Assembly: GCA_016784705.1 (NCBI GenBank)
Contig: JADHUD010000034.1
Span: 1-14,013, forward strand
Direction of reading: 5' to 3'
Source: Spirochaetia bacterium
Lineage (GTDB): Bacteria > Spirochaetota > Spirochaetia > JABMQR01
DNA length: 14,013 nt
Positions 6,113 through 13,916 of this stretch are shown piece by piece. Within the stretch, counting starts at the first letter, position 1. The number at the start of each line of letters is the position of its first letter. Made by a program: the position numbers and the translations under genes. The notes under the pieces were generated by a model. That model was not told where the DNA came from. It did no database searches and worked only from the letters and a program-made list of their open reading frames with translations.

Positions 6113-9094
6113 ATGGATTTATTAGAACCTGGAAGTTTCCTTCATGGATTTACAGTTATATCTCAAATAGATTTACCTGAATATAACGGTACAGGAATAA
6201 GGCTGAATCACTGTGCTACAGGTCTTGATCTTTTCCATATTCATAATTCAGATTCTGAAAATTTCTTTGCATATATTTTTAAAACACCACCTAAGAATAA
6301 TAATGGAACGGCTCATATCCTTGAGCACTCTGTTCTGGCCGGATCGAGGAAATATCCTGTTAAAGATCCTTTTCTGGAATTGATGAAAGGGAGTGCACAG
6401 ACCTTTCTTAATGCGTTCACTTTTCCTGATAAAACCGTCTATCCCGCTGCTTCTCCCGTAAAAAAAGATTTCTTTCACTTATTTGATGTATTTGGCGATG
6501 CTGTTTTTTTCCCATTATTAAAGAAAGAGGTCTTTCAACAGGAAGGCATACGAATTGTGTGCGGGCCAAAAGGTCAAATCTCTTACGATGGCATTGTGTT
6601 TAATGAAATGAGAGGTGCCTATTCAGATCATGATTCAATTACAGCTGAGAAATCTTTTAGGTCCTTGTTTCCTGATACACCGTATGGTATGGATTCAGGA
6701 GGAGTCCCTGCCGATATTGTAAATCTGTCATATGAGGAATTTCGTGGTTTTCACGCTGAATATTATCACCCATCCAATTGCCGGATTTTCATCTACGGTG
6801 ATATACCGACAGAGGAGCATTTAAAGTTTCTGGAAGAAAATTTCCTGCATGAGTTTACTGAAATTAAGACAGATTCTGCAATTCCAGCTCCCAGAGCATG
6901 GAAAAAACCGGAATCCTTCTTTTTTAACTGTCCGGGAATGGAATCAGATGTGGAGTGTGCAGGAGGCTCAGCAGTCATTAACTGGATAGCAGGTTCTTCG
7001 ACTGACCCAGTTGAAATAATGACTCTTGAAGTTTTGACAGAGACGTTGTTGGGAAATCCCGGTGCTCCGCTGTACCAGGCAATTATTGAATCAGGGTTAG
7101 GGATGGATATTGCTTCAATGAGCGGGATGGAAGCTGATTTCCGGGGAATAGTATTCAGTGTTGGTATCAAGGGAATCCTCCCTGAAAATGTTGCGAAGTT
7201 TGAGCGGGTTGTGCTTCAGTGTCTGGAGAAATTGGTAAAAGAGGGTATACCGGAAAAGAATATTGCAACAGCAGTGAAAAGAATTGAATTCAGTCATCGG
7301 GAATTACGGGGAGGTATTCCTGCAGGATTACGGGCAATGTCACGATCCCTGCGCGGATGGCTTCATGGCGCAGCTCCGGAAGCTACAATGATATTTAATG
7401 CAGTTATGGATAGTTTGAAAACGCAGCTCGAAGAGGACGGATTGTTTCTTGAGAAGTTCATAACGAAACATCTCCTGCAGAATCTGTACCGTTCACTCGT
7501 TACTGTTACTCCAAAAAAGGATTATATCGAGCAGCAGAATGCACAGATCCGAAAAGCTTCCCGTGAGGTTGAAGCAAAGATAAAAACGAATAAGAAGAAT
7601 CTTAAGTATTTACAGGATGATCAAAAGAGATTGAAAGCATACCATGATCAGGCTGAAACCGAAGAATCACTCAAGTGTATTCCCTGTTTAGCAGTTAGCG
7701 ATATGCCTGTCGGAGTAAAAACAATAGATACTCGGAATTCAGTTATAAAGGGAATCCCGGGATATCGGCATACTTTTTTTACCAATGGAATTGTGTATAT
7801 AGATTTTGCATTTAATGTAAGCGGGTTGTCACAGGAAGAGACCATGCTGCTGCCTTTGTTCAGCAGGCTGCTGTATATGACAGGTATACCAGGCTATAGT
7901 TATAATGAGGTTTCGCAGCTTCTGGCTGAAAAAACGGGTGGTTTTTATGCATTTCTGGATACAGGAACACCTGTTGGCGCCAAGTCTGCAACAAGATATC
8001 TGTTTTTCAGGTGTAAAGTACTGGAAAGCGAGGCAGAATCTGCTTTGAATTTAGTACTTGATATTTTGTCTCATGCTGAACTATGGGATAAAAAACGGAT
8101 TCAGGATATTATCAAGGAACAGATTAGTGATTTTTCATCAGAAATCATTCCTTCCGGAAATGCTTTTGCGAGTTTAAGAGCCTCAAGCAGAATGCGTGAA
8201 GTATCTGCCATTGAGGAGCAGTGGCGCGGTATTGAGCAGCTAATGTATATTCAGTCACTCCGTGACCTGTCAAATGATGAAGTAGGAGCCATTGGCGAAA
8301 TTTTACGTTCTATACGTGAAAAAGTTCTTGTGCAAAATCGTTTGACCTACAATTTGACTGCAGATGACTCTTTCCATGAATCTCTGGAACAATTAGCAGG
8401 AGGTTTTTTCAGTGCCTTTGCATCAGAGAGTTCTCAAGACTTAGTAACTCCCGACTCAGCACTGGCAGAAACAGTACAAATAACCCCGATCCCTTTTGAA
8501 ACCTTTGTAACATCATCTGATGTTGCTTTTAATGCAATAGTACTTCCTGCTCCCCGGTTTAGTGAACCTGGACATTCAGCATTCACCATCCTTTCACATA
8601 TACTTACCACAAATTTTCTTTGGGAGAAAATCCGGGTTCAGGGTGGTGCCTATGGTGCACATGCTGAAGTCAATCTGCTTGAAGGACTTTTTACGATGTC
8701 AACCTATCGTGATCCGCGAATTGCTGAATCCTATAAAGATTTTGAGGCTTCTCTTCAGGAAATAGCTGACGGGAATATCAGTAATTCTCATATTGAGAAA
8801 TCTGTTATTTCCCTGATCAGCAGAGATTTGAAACCTCTTACTCCCCGCGAGAAAAGCATGCTTGGATTCCGCAGGAGTATGCTCAGCATAACTGATGAAC
8901 TACGGCAGAAACGGAGAGATGAGTTTTTTGTTATGACCAGGGAGTCTGTATCTCAGGCGGCAGAGATGCTTCTTGCTTCTTATAAATCAGGAGATTCGGC
9001 ATCAGTGACAATCGCGGGGCAGGAATTGATTGATGCGAACCTTAAGAAATTCCCCAATGCAGCAAAAAACATCAAGACCTTGCTGATTCAGTAG
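6113..9094 (+). CDS. M16C-type zinc metalloprotease (presequence protease/PreP-like)
   Basis: Large clamshell peptidase of 993 residues that degrades unfolded peptides inside a closed chamber. The inverted zinc motif HILEH (68-72) gives His68 and His72 as ligands and Glu71 as catalytic base. VFNEMRGAY (162-170) supplies the distal zinc ligand Glu165. PVKDPFLELMKGSAQTFLNA (82-101) is the strongly conserved PreP stretch. A lysine-rich, probably helical hinge covers about 472-522. In the second half, IRVQGGAYGA carries Arg841 and Tyr847, the Arg/Tyr pair that reaches into the active site in PreP with the same spacing. The length matches the single-chain M16C family (about 970-1000), not the two-chain M16B type. 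No signal peptide is seen, so it is probably cytoplasmic. CAGGATGTT before the ATG is an acceptable ribosome site. The 3' end overlaps the convergent DRTGG gene by 7 bp. Confidence 0.93.
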   Translation: MDLLEPGSFLHGFTVISQIDLPEYNGTGIRLNHCATGLDLFHIHNSDSENFFAYIFKTPPKNNNGTAHILEHSVLAGSRKYPVKDPFLELMKGSAQTFLNAFTFPDKTVYPAASPVKKDFFHLFDVFGDAVFFPLLKKEVFQQEGIRIVCGPKGQISYDGIVFNEMRGAYSDHDSITAEKSFRSLFPDTPYGMDSGGVPADIVNLSYEEFRGFHAEYYHPSNCRIFIYGDIPTEEHLKFLEENFLHEFTEIKTDSAIPAPRAWKKPESFFFNCPGMESDVECAGGSAVINWIAGSSTDPVEIMTLEVLTETLLGNPGAPLYQAIIESGLGMDIASMSGMEADFRGIVFSVGIKGILPENVAKFERVVLQCLEKLVKEGIPEKNIATAVKRIEFSHRELRGGIPAGLRAMSRSLRGWLHGAAPEATMIFNAVMDSLKTQLEEDGLFLEKFITKHLLQNLYRSLVTVTPKKDYIEQQNAQIRKASREVEAKIKTNKKNLKYLQDDQKRLKAYHDQAETEESLKCIPCLAVSDMPVGVKTIDTRNSVIKGIPGYRHTFFTNGIVYIDFAFNVSGLSQEETMLLPLFSRLLYMTGIPGYSYNEVSQLLAEKTGGFYAFLDTGTPVGAKSATRYLFFRCKVLESEAESALNLVLDILSHAELWDKKRIQDIIKEQISDFSSEIIPSGNAFASLRASSRMREVSAIEEQWRGIEQLMYIQSLRDLSNDEVGAIGEILRSIREKVLVQNRLTYNLTADDSFHESLEQLAGGFFSAFASESSQDLVTPDSALAETVQITPIPFETFVTSSDVAFNAIVLPAPRFSEPGHSAFTILSHILTTNFLWEKIRVQGGAYGAHAEVNLLEGLFTMSTYRDPRIAESYKDFEASLQEIADGNISNSHIEKSVISLISRDLKPLTPREKSMLGFRRSMLSITDELRQKRRDEFFVMTRESVSQAAEMLLASYKSGDSASVTIAGQELIDANLKKFPNAAKNIKTLLIQ

Positions 9095-9432
9095 ATTGGC
9101 AGCAGTTCTTTTTCATACAGGAGGGCACTTGCTTTGAATGCGGAATAGGGGGAAGCAATGAGGACTATCTCCTGCTCTCCGGCAAGTTCGATCATTTGCC
9201 GGGTTGGTTTTTTCCCTCGAACAAATACGATAATATGGATATCTGACATAGCAGCTGTACGAATTGTCTGGGTATTCACGAGCCCGGTTATAAGAAGCAC
9301 GTGTTCATCAAGAAGTGTGAGGACATCGCTCATCAAATCAGAAGTGAAACCATAATAAACTTCTTTATCTTGTATATTTTCACCGCATATTATCGTTCCG
9401 GCAATAATGTCAACTATTTCATGAATCTTCAT
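9088..9432 (-). CDS. Free-standing DRTGG domain protein
   Basis: A 114-residue protein consisting of one DRTGG-type domain, an alpha/beta module also found next to CBS domains and in phosphotransacetylases, and probably a ligand-sensing or protein-contact domain. The opening IVDIIAGTIICGE (6-18), then EVYYGFTSDLMSDVLTLL (24-41), are the recognisable family blocks. A strand-rich middle (LLITGLVNTQTIRTAAMSD) and a C-terminal helix with IVLIASPYSAFKAS follow. No catalytic residues are apparent. In clostridia and Thermotoga such orphans often accompany [FeFe]-hydrogenase or anti-sigma kinase genes; here none is in view. ATGAGG lies about ten bases before the start. It is divergent from fumA, and its control region overlaps the fumarase promoter. 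Confidence 0.8.
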   Translation of the reverse strand: MKIHEIVDIIAGTIICGENIQDKEVYYGFTSDLMSDVLTLLDEHVLLITGLVNTQTIRTAAMSDIHIIVFVRGKKPTRQMIELAGEQEIVLIASPYSAFKASALLYEKELLPIY

Positions 9433-9475
9433 ATTGGCAAAACCTCATCTTAATTATGCAGAACAATAAATTTTT

Positions 9476-9504
9476 TTGAAGTACTAATTATGAAGTACTA
9501 TAAC
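9476..9504 (+). promoter_or_regulatory. Candidate fumAB promoter with embedded direct repeats
   Basis: TTGAAG (-35, 9476-9481) and TATAAC (-10, 9499-9504, 5 of 6) are separated by 17 bp. Start is predicted near 9511, with a leader of about 41 bases. TGAAGTACTA occurs twice, at 9477-9486 and 9491-9500, 14 bp apart. One copy covers the -35 and the other fills the spacer up to the -10. Each contains AGTACT. This arrangement suits a repressor. A second -10-like hexamer, TATACT (9540-9545), lies seven bases before the start codon. Confidence 0.55.
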
Positions 9505-9551
9505 AGAAGCATAGACTATGTTAAAGAGATGTTTTTGGCTATACTGATAGA

Positions 9552-10427
9552 ATGAAAAAGAAAATAGGTTTCGGTGATATAGAGCAATCTGTGTACAATG
9601 CCGTGCTGAAAGCAGGGGTGATTTTGCCCGAAGATGTTAAAGCAGCCTTACAGAAGGCTTATATGGATGAAGCTTCTTCAGGATCAGCACGAGAGTCCAG
9701 AAGTACTTCAGTTATCAGTAAGATTCTGGAAAATCTTGATGCTGCTGAAAAAATGAGAATCCCCATGTGTCAGGATACCGGTATGGTAATTATATTTGCT
9801 GATATTGGTACTGAAGCTTCTGTAAATCTTTCTGATATAGATAACGCGGTGAATACGGGTATTGCGGCTGCTTTTTCGGATGGCTATTTTCGTAAATCAG
9901 TAGTGTCGGATCCTCTTTTCGGCAGGGAAAATACAGGAAATAATCTTCCGGCAGTCATCTACCATCAACTGGTTCCGGGGAATCTTCTTACTCTGCAGCT
10001 CATGCTGAAGGGGTTTGGGAGCGAGAACTGCAGCGGTCTTGTTATGCTGAATCCCACAGCAGGTATACAAGGAGTAATTAGTGCTGTTACCGGAATTGTT
10101 GCAGAAGCCGGCGGGAAGCCCTGTCCTCCGATTATAGCAGGTGTCGGAATCGGCGGTACGGCCGATCGCGCAATGCAGCTCTCAAAAAGGGCTCTTCTTC
10201 GGGATGTTCTGGATAGACATCCTGACAGCAGATATGCCGAACTTGAAGAGCAAATACTGCTTCAGCTGAATGGTTTGCATATCGGACCTGGGGGATTGGG
10301 CGGTGTTACAACCGCTATGGCAGTGAAAGTTGAGGCTGAATCGACCCATATTGCAGGATTGCCTGTAGGGGTGAGTATCAGCTGCTGGGCTGACAGAAAA
10401 CAGAAAATTGTGCTGGGAGAGGAATAA
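9552..10427 (+). CDS. fumA: Fumarate hydratase class I, alpha subunit
   Basis: Iron-sulfur subunit of the reversible fumarate/malate hydratase, 291 residues. The three expected [4Fe-4S] ligands are Cys73 in MCQDTG, Cys191 in KPCPPII and Cys278 in SISCWADR. Their spacing (118 and 87) fits the archaeal and bacterial two-subunit enzymes. RENTGNNLPA (125-134), FGSENCSG (155-162) and GVGIGGTADRA (197-207) are further conserved blocks. It pairs with the beta subunit directly downstream: TAA and ATG share one base (TAATG), with GGGAGAGGA before the junction, so the two are made together. The related L(+)-tartrate dehydratase cannot be fully excluded, but the lengths and motifs fit fumarase. No Shine-Dalgarno sequence is seen before the ATG; TGATAG lies directly upstream. 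The oxygen-labile class I enzyme fits an anaerobic or low-oxygen life. Confidence 0.92.
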   Translation: MKKKIGFGDIEQSVYNAVLKAGVILPEDVKAALQKAYMDEASSGSARESRSTSVISKILENLDAAEKMRIPMCQDTGMVIIFADIGTEASVNLSDIDNAVNTGIAAAFSDGYFRKSVVSDPLFGRENTGNNLPAVIYHQLVPGNLLTLQLMLKGFGSENCSGLVMLNPTAGIQGVISAVTGIVAEAGGKPCPPIIAGVGIGGTADRAMQLSKRALLRDVLDRHPDSRYAELEEQILLQLNGLHIGPGGLGGVTTAMAVKVEAESTHIAGLPVGVSISCWADRKQKIVLGEE

Positions 10428-10957
10428 TGGAGAGGTCTGTAAGATCATTATCACTGCCGATGTCCAGAAAAATTGCCGCAGACCTCTGTGCGGGAGATGA
10501 AATCCTGCTTTCAGGAACCATGCTTGTCGGCCGTGATCAGGTACATGAACAATTCCATAAAATTATTAAAGCCGGAAAAGTTCTGCCTGTTCCGCTGGAG
10601 GGTGAGACAATTTTTTATATGGGACCGGCTCCGGCACCAGAGGGGGCTGTAATTGGATCCTGCGGCCCGACAACCTCGTCCAGGATGGATCCATTCACGC
10701 CGGAACTGCTTGATGCGGGTCTTGTCGGGATGATTGGAAAGGGACCCAGAAGCTCTGCTGTGCAGGAAGCGGTGATAAGAAATGGCGCAGTCTATTTCTA
10801 TGCTTTTGGCGGCTGCGGAGCTCTCTATGCACAGAAAGTAACATCAATAGTGTGTTTAGCCTTTCAGGAGTTTGGTCCGGAAGCACTCTACCGGATTACG
10901 ATCAAAGATTTTCCGGTTATTGCAGCTATGGATAGCAGAGGTGTTTCCATTCTATGA
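10427..10957 (+). CDS. fumB: Fumarate hydratase class I, beta subunit
   Basis: C-terminal-type subunit (176 residues) that completes the class I fumarase active site. GTMLVGRDQVHEQ (30-42) and YMGPAPAP (64-71) are family blocks. GSCGPTTSSRMD (77-88) forms much of the substrate-binding pocket. GMIGKGPRS (101-109) and AFGGCGALYAQ (126-136) follow, all as in single-chain class I fumarases. The start overlaps the alpha stop codon by one base and has the strong site GGGAGAGGA at 10415-10423. The name follows the two-gene alpha/beta layout and does not mean the E. coli fumB isozyme. Confidence 0.92.
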   Translation: MERSVRSLSLPMSRKIAADLCAGDEILLSGTMLVGRDQVHEQFHKIIKAGKVLPVPLEGETIFYMGPAPAPEGAVIGSCGPTTSSRMDPFTPELLDAGLVGMIGKGPRSSAVQEAVIRNGAVYFYAFGGCGALYAQKVTSIVCLAFQEFGPEALYRITIKDFPVIAAMDSRGVSIL

Positions 10958-10965
10958 TTTCAACG

Positions 10966-11022
10966 TTTTCAGAATTTTCAGAATAAGACTTGCGCGCCAA
11001 AAAACTTGCTTAAAAAAACTTG
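10966..11022. repeat. Short direct repeats downstream of fumB
   Basis: TTTTCAGAA is perfectly doubled at 10966-10974 and 10975-10983. AAAAAACTTG occurs at 10999-11008 and 11013-11022, 14 bp apart. This AT-rich 137-bp gap holds no hairpin that would make a good terminator, so fumAB transcription may continue into the next gene. Confidence 0.7.
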
Positions 11023-11033
11023 AGAAAATGAAA

Positions 11034-11062
11034 TTTACGTCCTGGCAGGAATATGCTACACT
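11034..11062 (+). promoter_or_regulatory. Weak candidate promoter of the toroid protein gene
   Basis: TTTACG (11034-11039) and TACACT (11057-11062) each match 4 of 6 positions and are 17 bp apart. The start would fall near 11069, giving about 26 bases of leader before the ATG at 11095. An upstream ATG at 11053 would lie inside this promoter. Confidence 0.3.
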
Positions 11063-11094
11063 ACCATATAGCTGATAAACAGGGTGAGAAACAG

Positions 11095-11937
11095 ATGTTC
11101 GCAAACACTATTTCTGAAAATACCAGGATTTACATTCTCCGGAACTCCAGACTTCTGGAACGTCAGATGTACTCGGTACTATTTGAGAAGGCTCCCGTCG
11201 AGATGGTTATTAAAGCAATTGCCGCTTACCAGAATGCTGACGGAGGCTTTGGAAACGGAATTGAACCGGATCTTCTTACTCCGGTAAGTACCGGTATAGG
11301 AATGGAAACCGCTTTTTATTACCTGGATATGCTGACCAATAAAAAGCATTGTACTGACCAGGTTAACCCCCTGCTTCAGAGAGCCAGAGAATGGGTTGAA
11401 CATTCAATAACAGAGAACGGAATAATACCCATTATTCCCGATGATGTTCGATCATATCCGCATCAAGTGTGGTGGCTCAATTCCGATGAGACCCGGATTT
11501 TATCTCTGGCTGGATATCTGGCAAAATTCAATATGCCTCTTCGGCAGCGGGCAAAGCGAATTGTTGCAAGATTTGCCGATACTCTTGCTATTCCGGATGT
11601 TCTTACAGAATACAACTATCCACTCTTTGTCTATGCCGTAAATGAGACCTCTTTCAGCCGCTGGGATCAGGTTCTTGATGTGCTCCAGCAGAAATTGACT
11701 GAGCACATATATGAACCGAGAGAGTCCTATTTCCTGTTGACCCGTTACTGGTATCATTTTATTGATATGATGCCGGAGGAGCTCGTGGAAAGACAAATAG
11801 AACGCTATGTTGATTCTATAGAGGCTGATGGAGGGATGCCGAATCCTTATCCGGAACTTCCCTGGTGGAGACCTATAGTTACTCTGGACTTTCTGTTAAT
11901 CCTCAACAGGCTGGAGCTGCTTGATCGTTTAGAATGA
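11095..11937 (+). CDS. Conserved hypothetical protein, prenyltransferase/terpenoid-cyclase-like alpha/alpha-toroid fold
   Basis: A 280-residue, mainly helical protein of unknown function. AYQNADGGFGNGIEPDL (about 45-61) is a QW-like repeat of the kind that caps helices in squalene cyclases and prenyltransferase beta subunits. A second copy, EADGGMPNPYPELPWWRP (about 244-261), lies near the end. Between them, helices are rich in aromatic residues (HQVWWLNSDETR, YFLLTRYWYHFID). No DDxxD or DxDD catalytic motif is evident, so cyclase or transferase activity is not supported. Bacilli and others have similar uncharacterised proteins. I start at ATG 11095 because GGGTGAG lies six bases upstream; ATG 11053 would add 14 unconserved residues and has AGGA only two bases away. 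No signal peptide is seen. It overlaps the convergent cyclase gene by 9 bp. Confidence 0.75.
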   Translation: MFANTISENTRIYILRNSRLLERQMYSVLFEKAPVEMVIKAIAAYQNADGGFGNGIEPDLLTPVSTGIGMETAFYYLDMLTNKKHCTDQVNPLLQRAREWVEHSITENGIIPIIPDDVRSYPHQVWWLNSDETRILSLAGYLAKFNMPLRQRAKRIVARFADTLAIPDVLTEYNYPLFVYAVNETSFSRWDQVLDVLQQKLTEHIYEPRESYFLLTRYWYHFIDMMPEELVERQIERYVDSIEADGGMPNPYPELPWWRPIVTLDFLLILNRLELLDRLE

Positions 11938-13809
11938 GTGCCCCGAATGCATAACAAAACAATTTTTACCTTGTTCTTTGGCTCTAAGCAGGGCTGTATC
12001 AGCATATTGAATTAGCCTGTCAATGTTGATAAAACCGTTTTCATGAACTGCAATGCCAATTGAGCAGGTAAGCTGCCGTTCACGGGATATTACTATTTTA
12101 TGGTTAACCATATCGCTTATCTCTGCAGCTATAGAATCATTGAAAGAATCCAGAGAATCCAGGATTCTTTGAGAAAACTTTGCTGCACCTACTGTGTCTG
12201 TTTTAGGTAAGAAAACCACAAACTCATCTCCTCCCATACGAAAAACAGTATCAGATTTTCTGCTCAGGGCTGATAGTATCTCAGCAAACAGTTTTAAAAT
12301 TCTGTCTCCTGCTTCATGAGAAAAAGTATCATTATAATACTTAAAGTTATCCAGATCTAAATAGAGAAGAGAAAAATAGGTGGATTTTGTGGTATAATAG
12401 CGATTATATTTTGCTGTTTCTTCTTCCGCTCTCCGCTGCAGTTCTGTTCTGTTCCATAGATTTGTTAATTCATCTTTTGTAGCCATAAGCAGCAGCTTAC
12501 TGTTTACCTCACTGAGCTGCCGGGTTCGGGCAAGAATCTTTTTCTCCAAATCTTTTGTTGTTTCAGATGCAATCTCAAGGGCGTGAAGAAACTTGTAGGA
12601 AAACTCATTTGAGTGCGTTATGATAAAAAATGTTAATCCGAAAGCACTTAACTCGGCAGCAAAAAGATTTGTTGTGCCGGAAAAATAGTAGATAATATCA
12701 TTAATAACCGCTAATGCCAAAACAAAGCCGCCAAAAAGAATAATTCCAGAGGCCTGTTCCTTTTTAAACCAGGATAAAAAAAGTGCAGTTAGCCAGTAAA
12801 CAGCAAATATAATCATCAATAGATTATAGTAGAGCAAGGCATGGTTATATATGCGAATAGGAAAAATCAGAATAACCAGAGAGTAGATTAATGAGATTCC
12901 CAATACAAGCAGTACTGCAGCGTTATTAAGCAGATTGTGAAATGCATGTTTACTGTAAAGGATAAATGTACAGAAGGTTAAGGTTATTGATAGATATTCA
13001 ACTTTTAGCTGTATCCAGGAGGGTATAGAGGGAAAATAGAATGTCAGCAGAGTATTTGTTGTCAAGGTTCTTATAGATATCAAGAGACAGAGAGCTGCAA
13101 AGTAGAGGATACTTCTGTCTCTATTGTTTTCACTGTAGAAAAAGAGCATGAAGAGTGCAGTCATAAAGAGAATCCCAACCAGAAAAAGGGAGGTGCTGTG
13201 AGAGACAAACATTATCCGGTTAATGTCGGCAGGGAGTCCGAAAACCGGAGCTTTCCCGAACCCGCTATAGGGGTGGGTGAAATTACTGATAGTAAAAACA
13301 ATATCGGCTTGAGGCTCGGGGGTGTAGAAAGTAACAATTTTATCCATGAAACGAGGGTAATGGTTCTCTTCATCTATCCCAAAAGTACCGGTTTCAGTAA
13401 CCAGAATATCATTTACATACATTTTATATGCTGTATATATATTTCCGATGAAAATACTGTAGTAGCCGGAGTCTGGCAGAATTAACTGGATACGGTAAGA
13501 AGCGTATCCGAAAGATTGTAATTTCTCACCATCCGCACTTGCGGGAAGAGTGGTCCAGTTTGAAGGGACCTGCAGGTACAGCGGTTTATCTGATGAATTC
13601 CACTGCCCGAATCCTGTAACCTGCCCCGGATAAAATTCCCAGCCGCCCTTTAAAAGCGTAGGAGATAATGATGTATATGAATCTTCTGAAAAATTAATTA
13701 TACCTTGCTCTGCAGATTTTGCATTGAGATCTAATCCAAAATTAAACACAATCCCAAAAACACTTACAGCCAGCAGTATAAAACCCAGAAAAAGTACTAT
13801 TTTTCTCAT
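11929..13809 (-). CDS. Membrane diguanylate cyclase: DISM sensor, 7TM and GGDEF domains
   Basis: Makes cyclic di-GMP in response to an external ligand. It has 626 residues. A signal or anchor helix occupies 4-24. An outer jelly-roll-like DISM domain (about 45-190) includes KGGWEFYPGQ (54-63), VPSNW (81-85) and GYASYRIQL (101-109), blocks typical of the carbohydrate-like-binding sensor. Seven hydrophobic helices lie at about 203-400. A helical linker (about 405-440) precedes the GGDEF domain (about 441-620). DLDNFKYYND (485-494) binds metal and nucleotide, GGDEF is intact at 526-530, SIGIA is at 583-587, and RKSD (517-520), five residues before GGDEF, is a complete inhibitory I-site. The enzyme should therefore be active and feedback-inhibited. 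No EAL domain. No Shine-Dalgarno sequence is found, and a TATAAT box ends five bases before the ATG. Confidence 0.94.
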   Translation of the reverse strand: MRKIVLFLGFILLAVSVFGIVFNFGLDLNAKSAEQGIINFSEDSYTSLSPTLLKGGWEFYPGQVTGFGQWNSSDKPLYLQVPSNWTTLPASADGEKLQSFGYASYRIQLILPDSGYYSIFIGNIYTAYKMYVNDILVTETGTFGIDEENHYPRFMDKIVTFYTPEPQADIVFTISNFTHPYSGFGKAPVFGLPADINRIMFVSHSTSLFLVGILFMTALFMLFFYSENNRDRSILYFAALCLLISIRTLTTNTLLTFYFPSIPSWIQLKVEYLSITLTFCTFILYSKHAFHNLLNNAAVLLVLGISLIYSLVILIFPIRIYNHALLYYNLLMIIFAVYWLTALFLSWFKKEQASGIILFGGFVLALAVINDIIYYFSGTTNLFAAELSAFGLTFFIITHSNEFSYKFLHALEIASETTKDLEKKILARTRQLSEVNSKLLLMATKDELTNLWNRTELQRRAEEETAKYNRYYTTKSTYFSLLYLDLDNFKYYNDTFSHEAGDRILKLFAEILSALSRKSDTVFRMGGDEFVVFLPKTDTVGAAKFSQRILDSLDSFNDSIAAEISDMVNHKIVISRERQLTCSIGIAVHENGFINIDRLIQYADTALLRAKEQGKNCFVMHSGHSF

Positions 13810-13814
13810 GCAGT

Positions 13815-13843
13815 ATTATAATACCCAAAATGGGCGAGTACAA
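13815..13843 (-). promoter_or_regulatory. Candidate leaderless promoter of the diguanylate cyclase gene
   Basis: On the minus strand TATAAT (13820-13815) and TTGTAC (13843-13838, 3 of 6) are 17 bp apart. The usual start distance puts the first transcribed base at the ATG (13809). The -10 is part of the palindrome TATTATAATA (13814-13823). Confidence 0.45.
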
Positions 13844-13916
13844 TAGATATCCTTAAAAATTTACCAGGTAGATTCAGAGGATTTTGCGGTGTTGTAACCT
13901 ACTGTTCTGAAAGGAA

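Noticed and set aside
9552..10957. L(+)-tartrate dehydratase TtdAB
   Set aside because: Same superfamily, but subunit sizes and cysteine spacing fit two-subunit fumarase, and no tartrate transporter or regulator is present.
11053..11094. ATG 11053 as start of the toroid protein
   Set aside because: Poor ribosome-site spacing and a likely overlap with the promoter; ATG 11095 has GGGTGAG at ideal distance.
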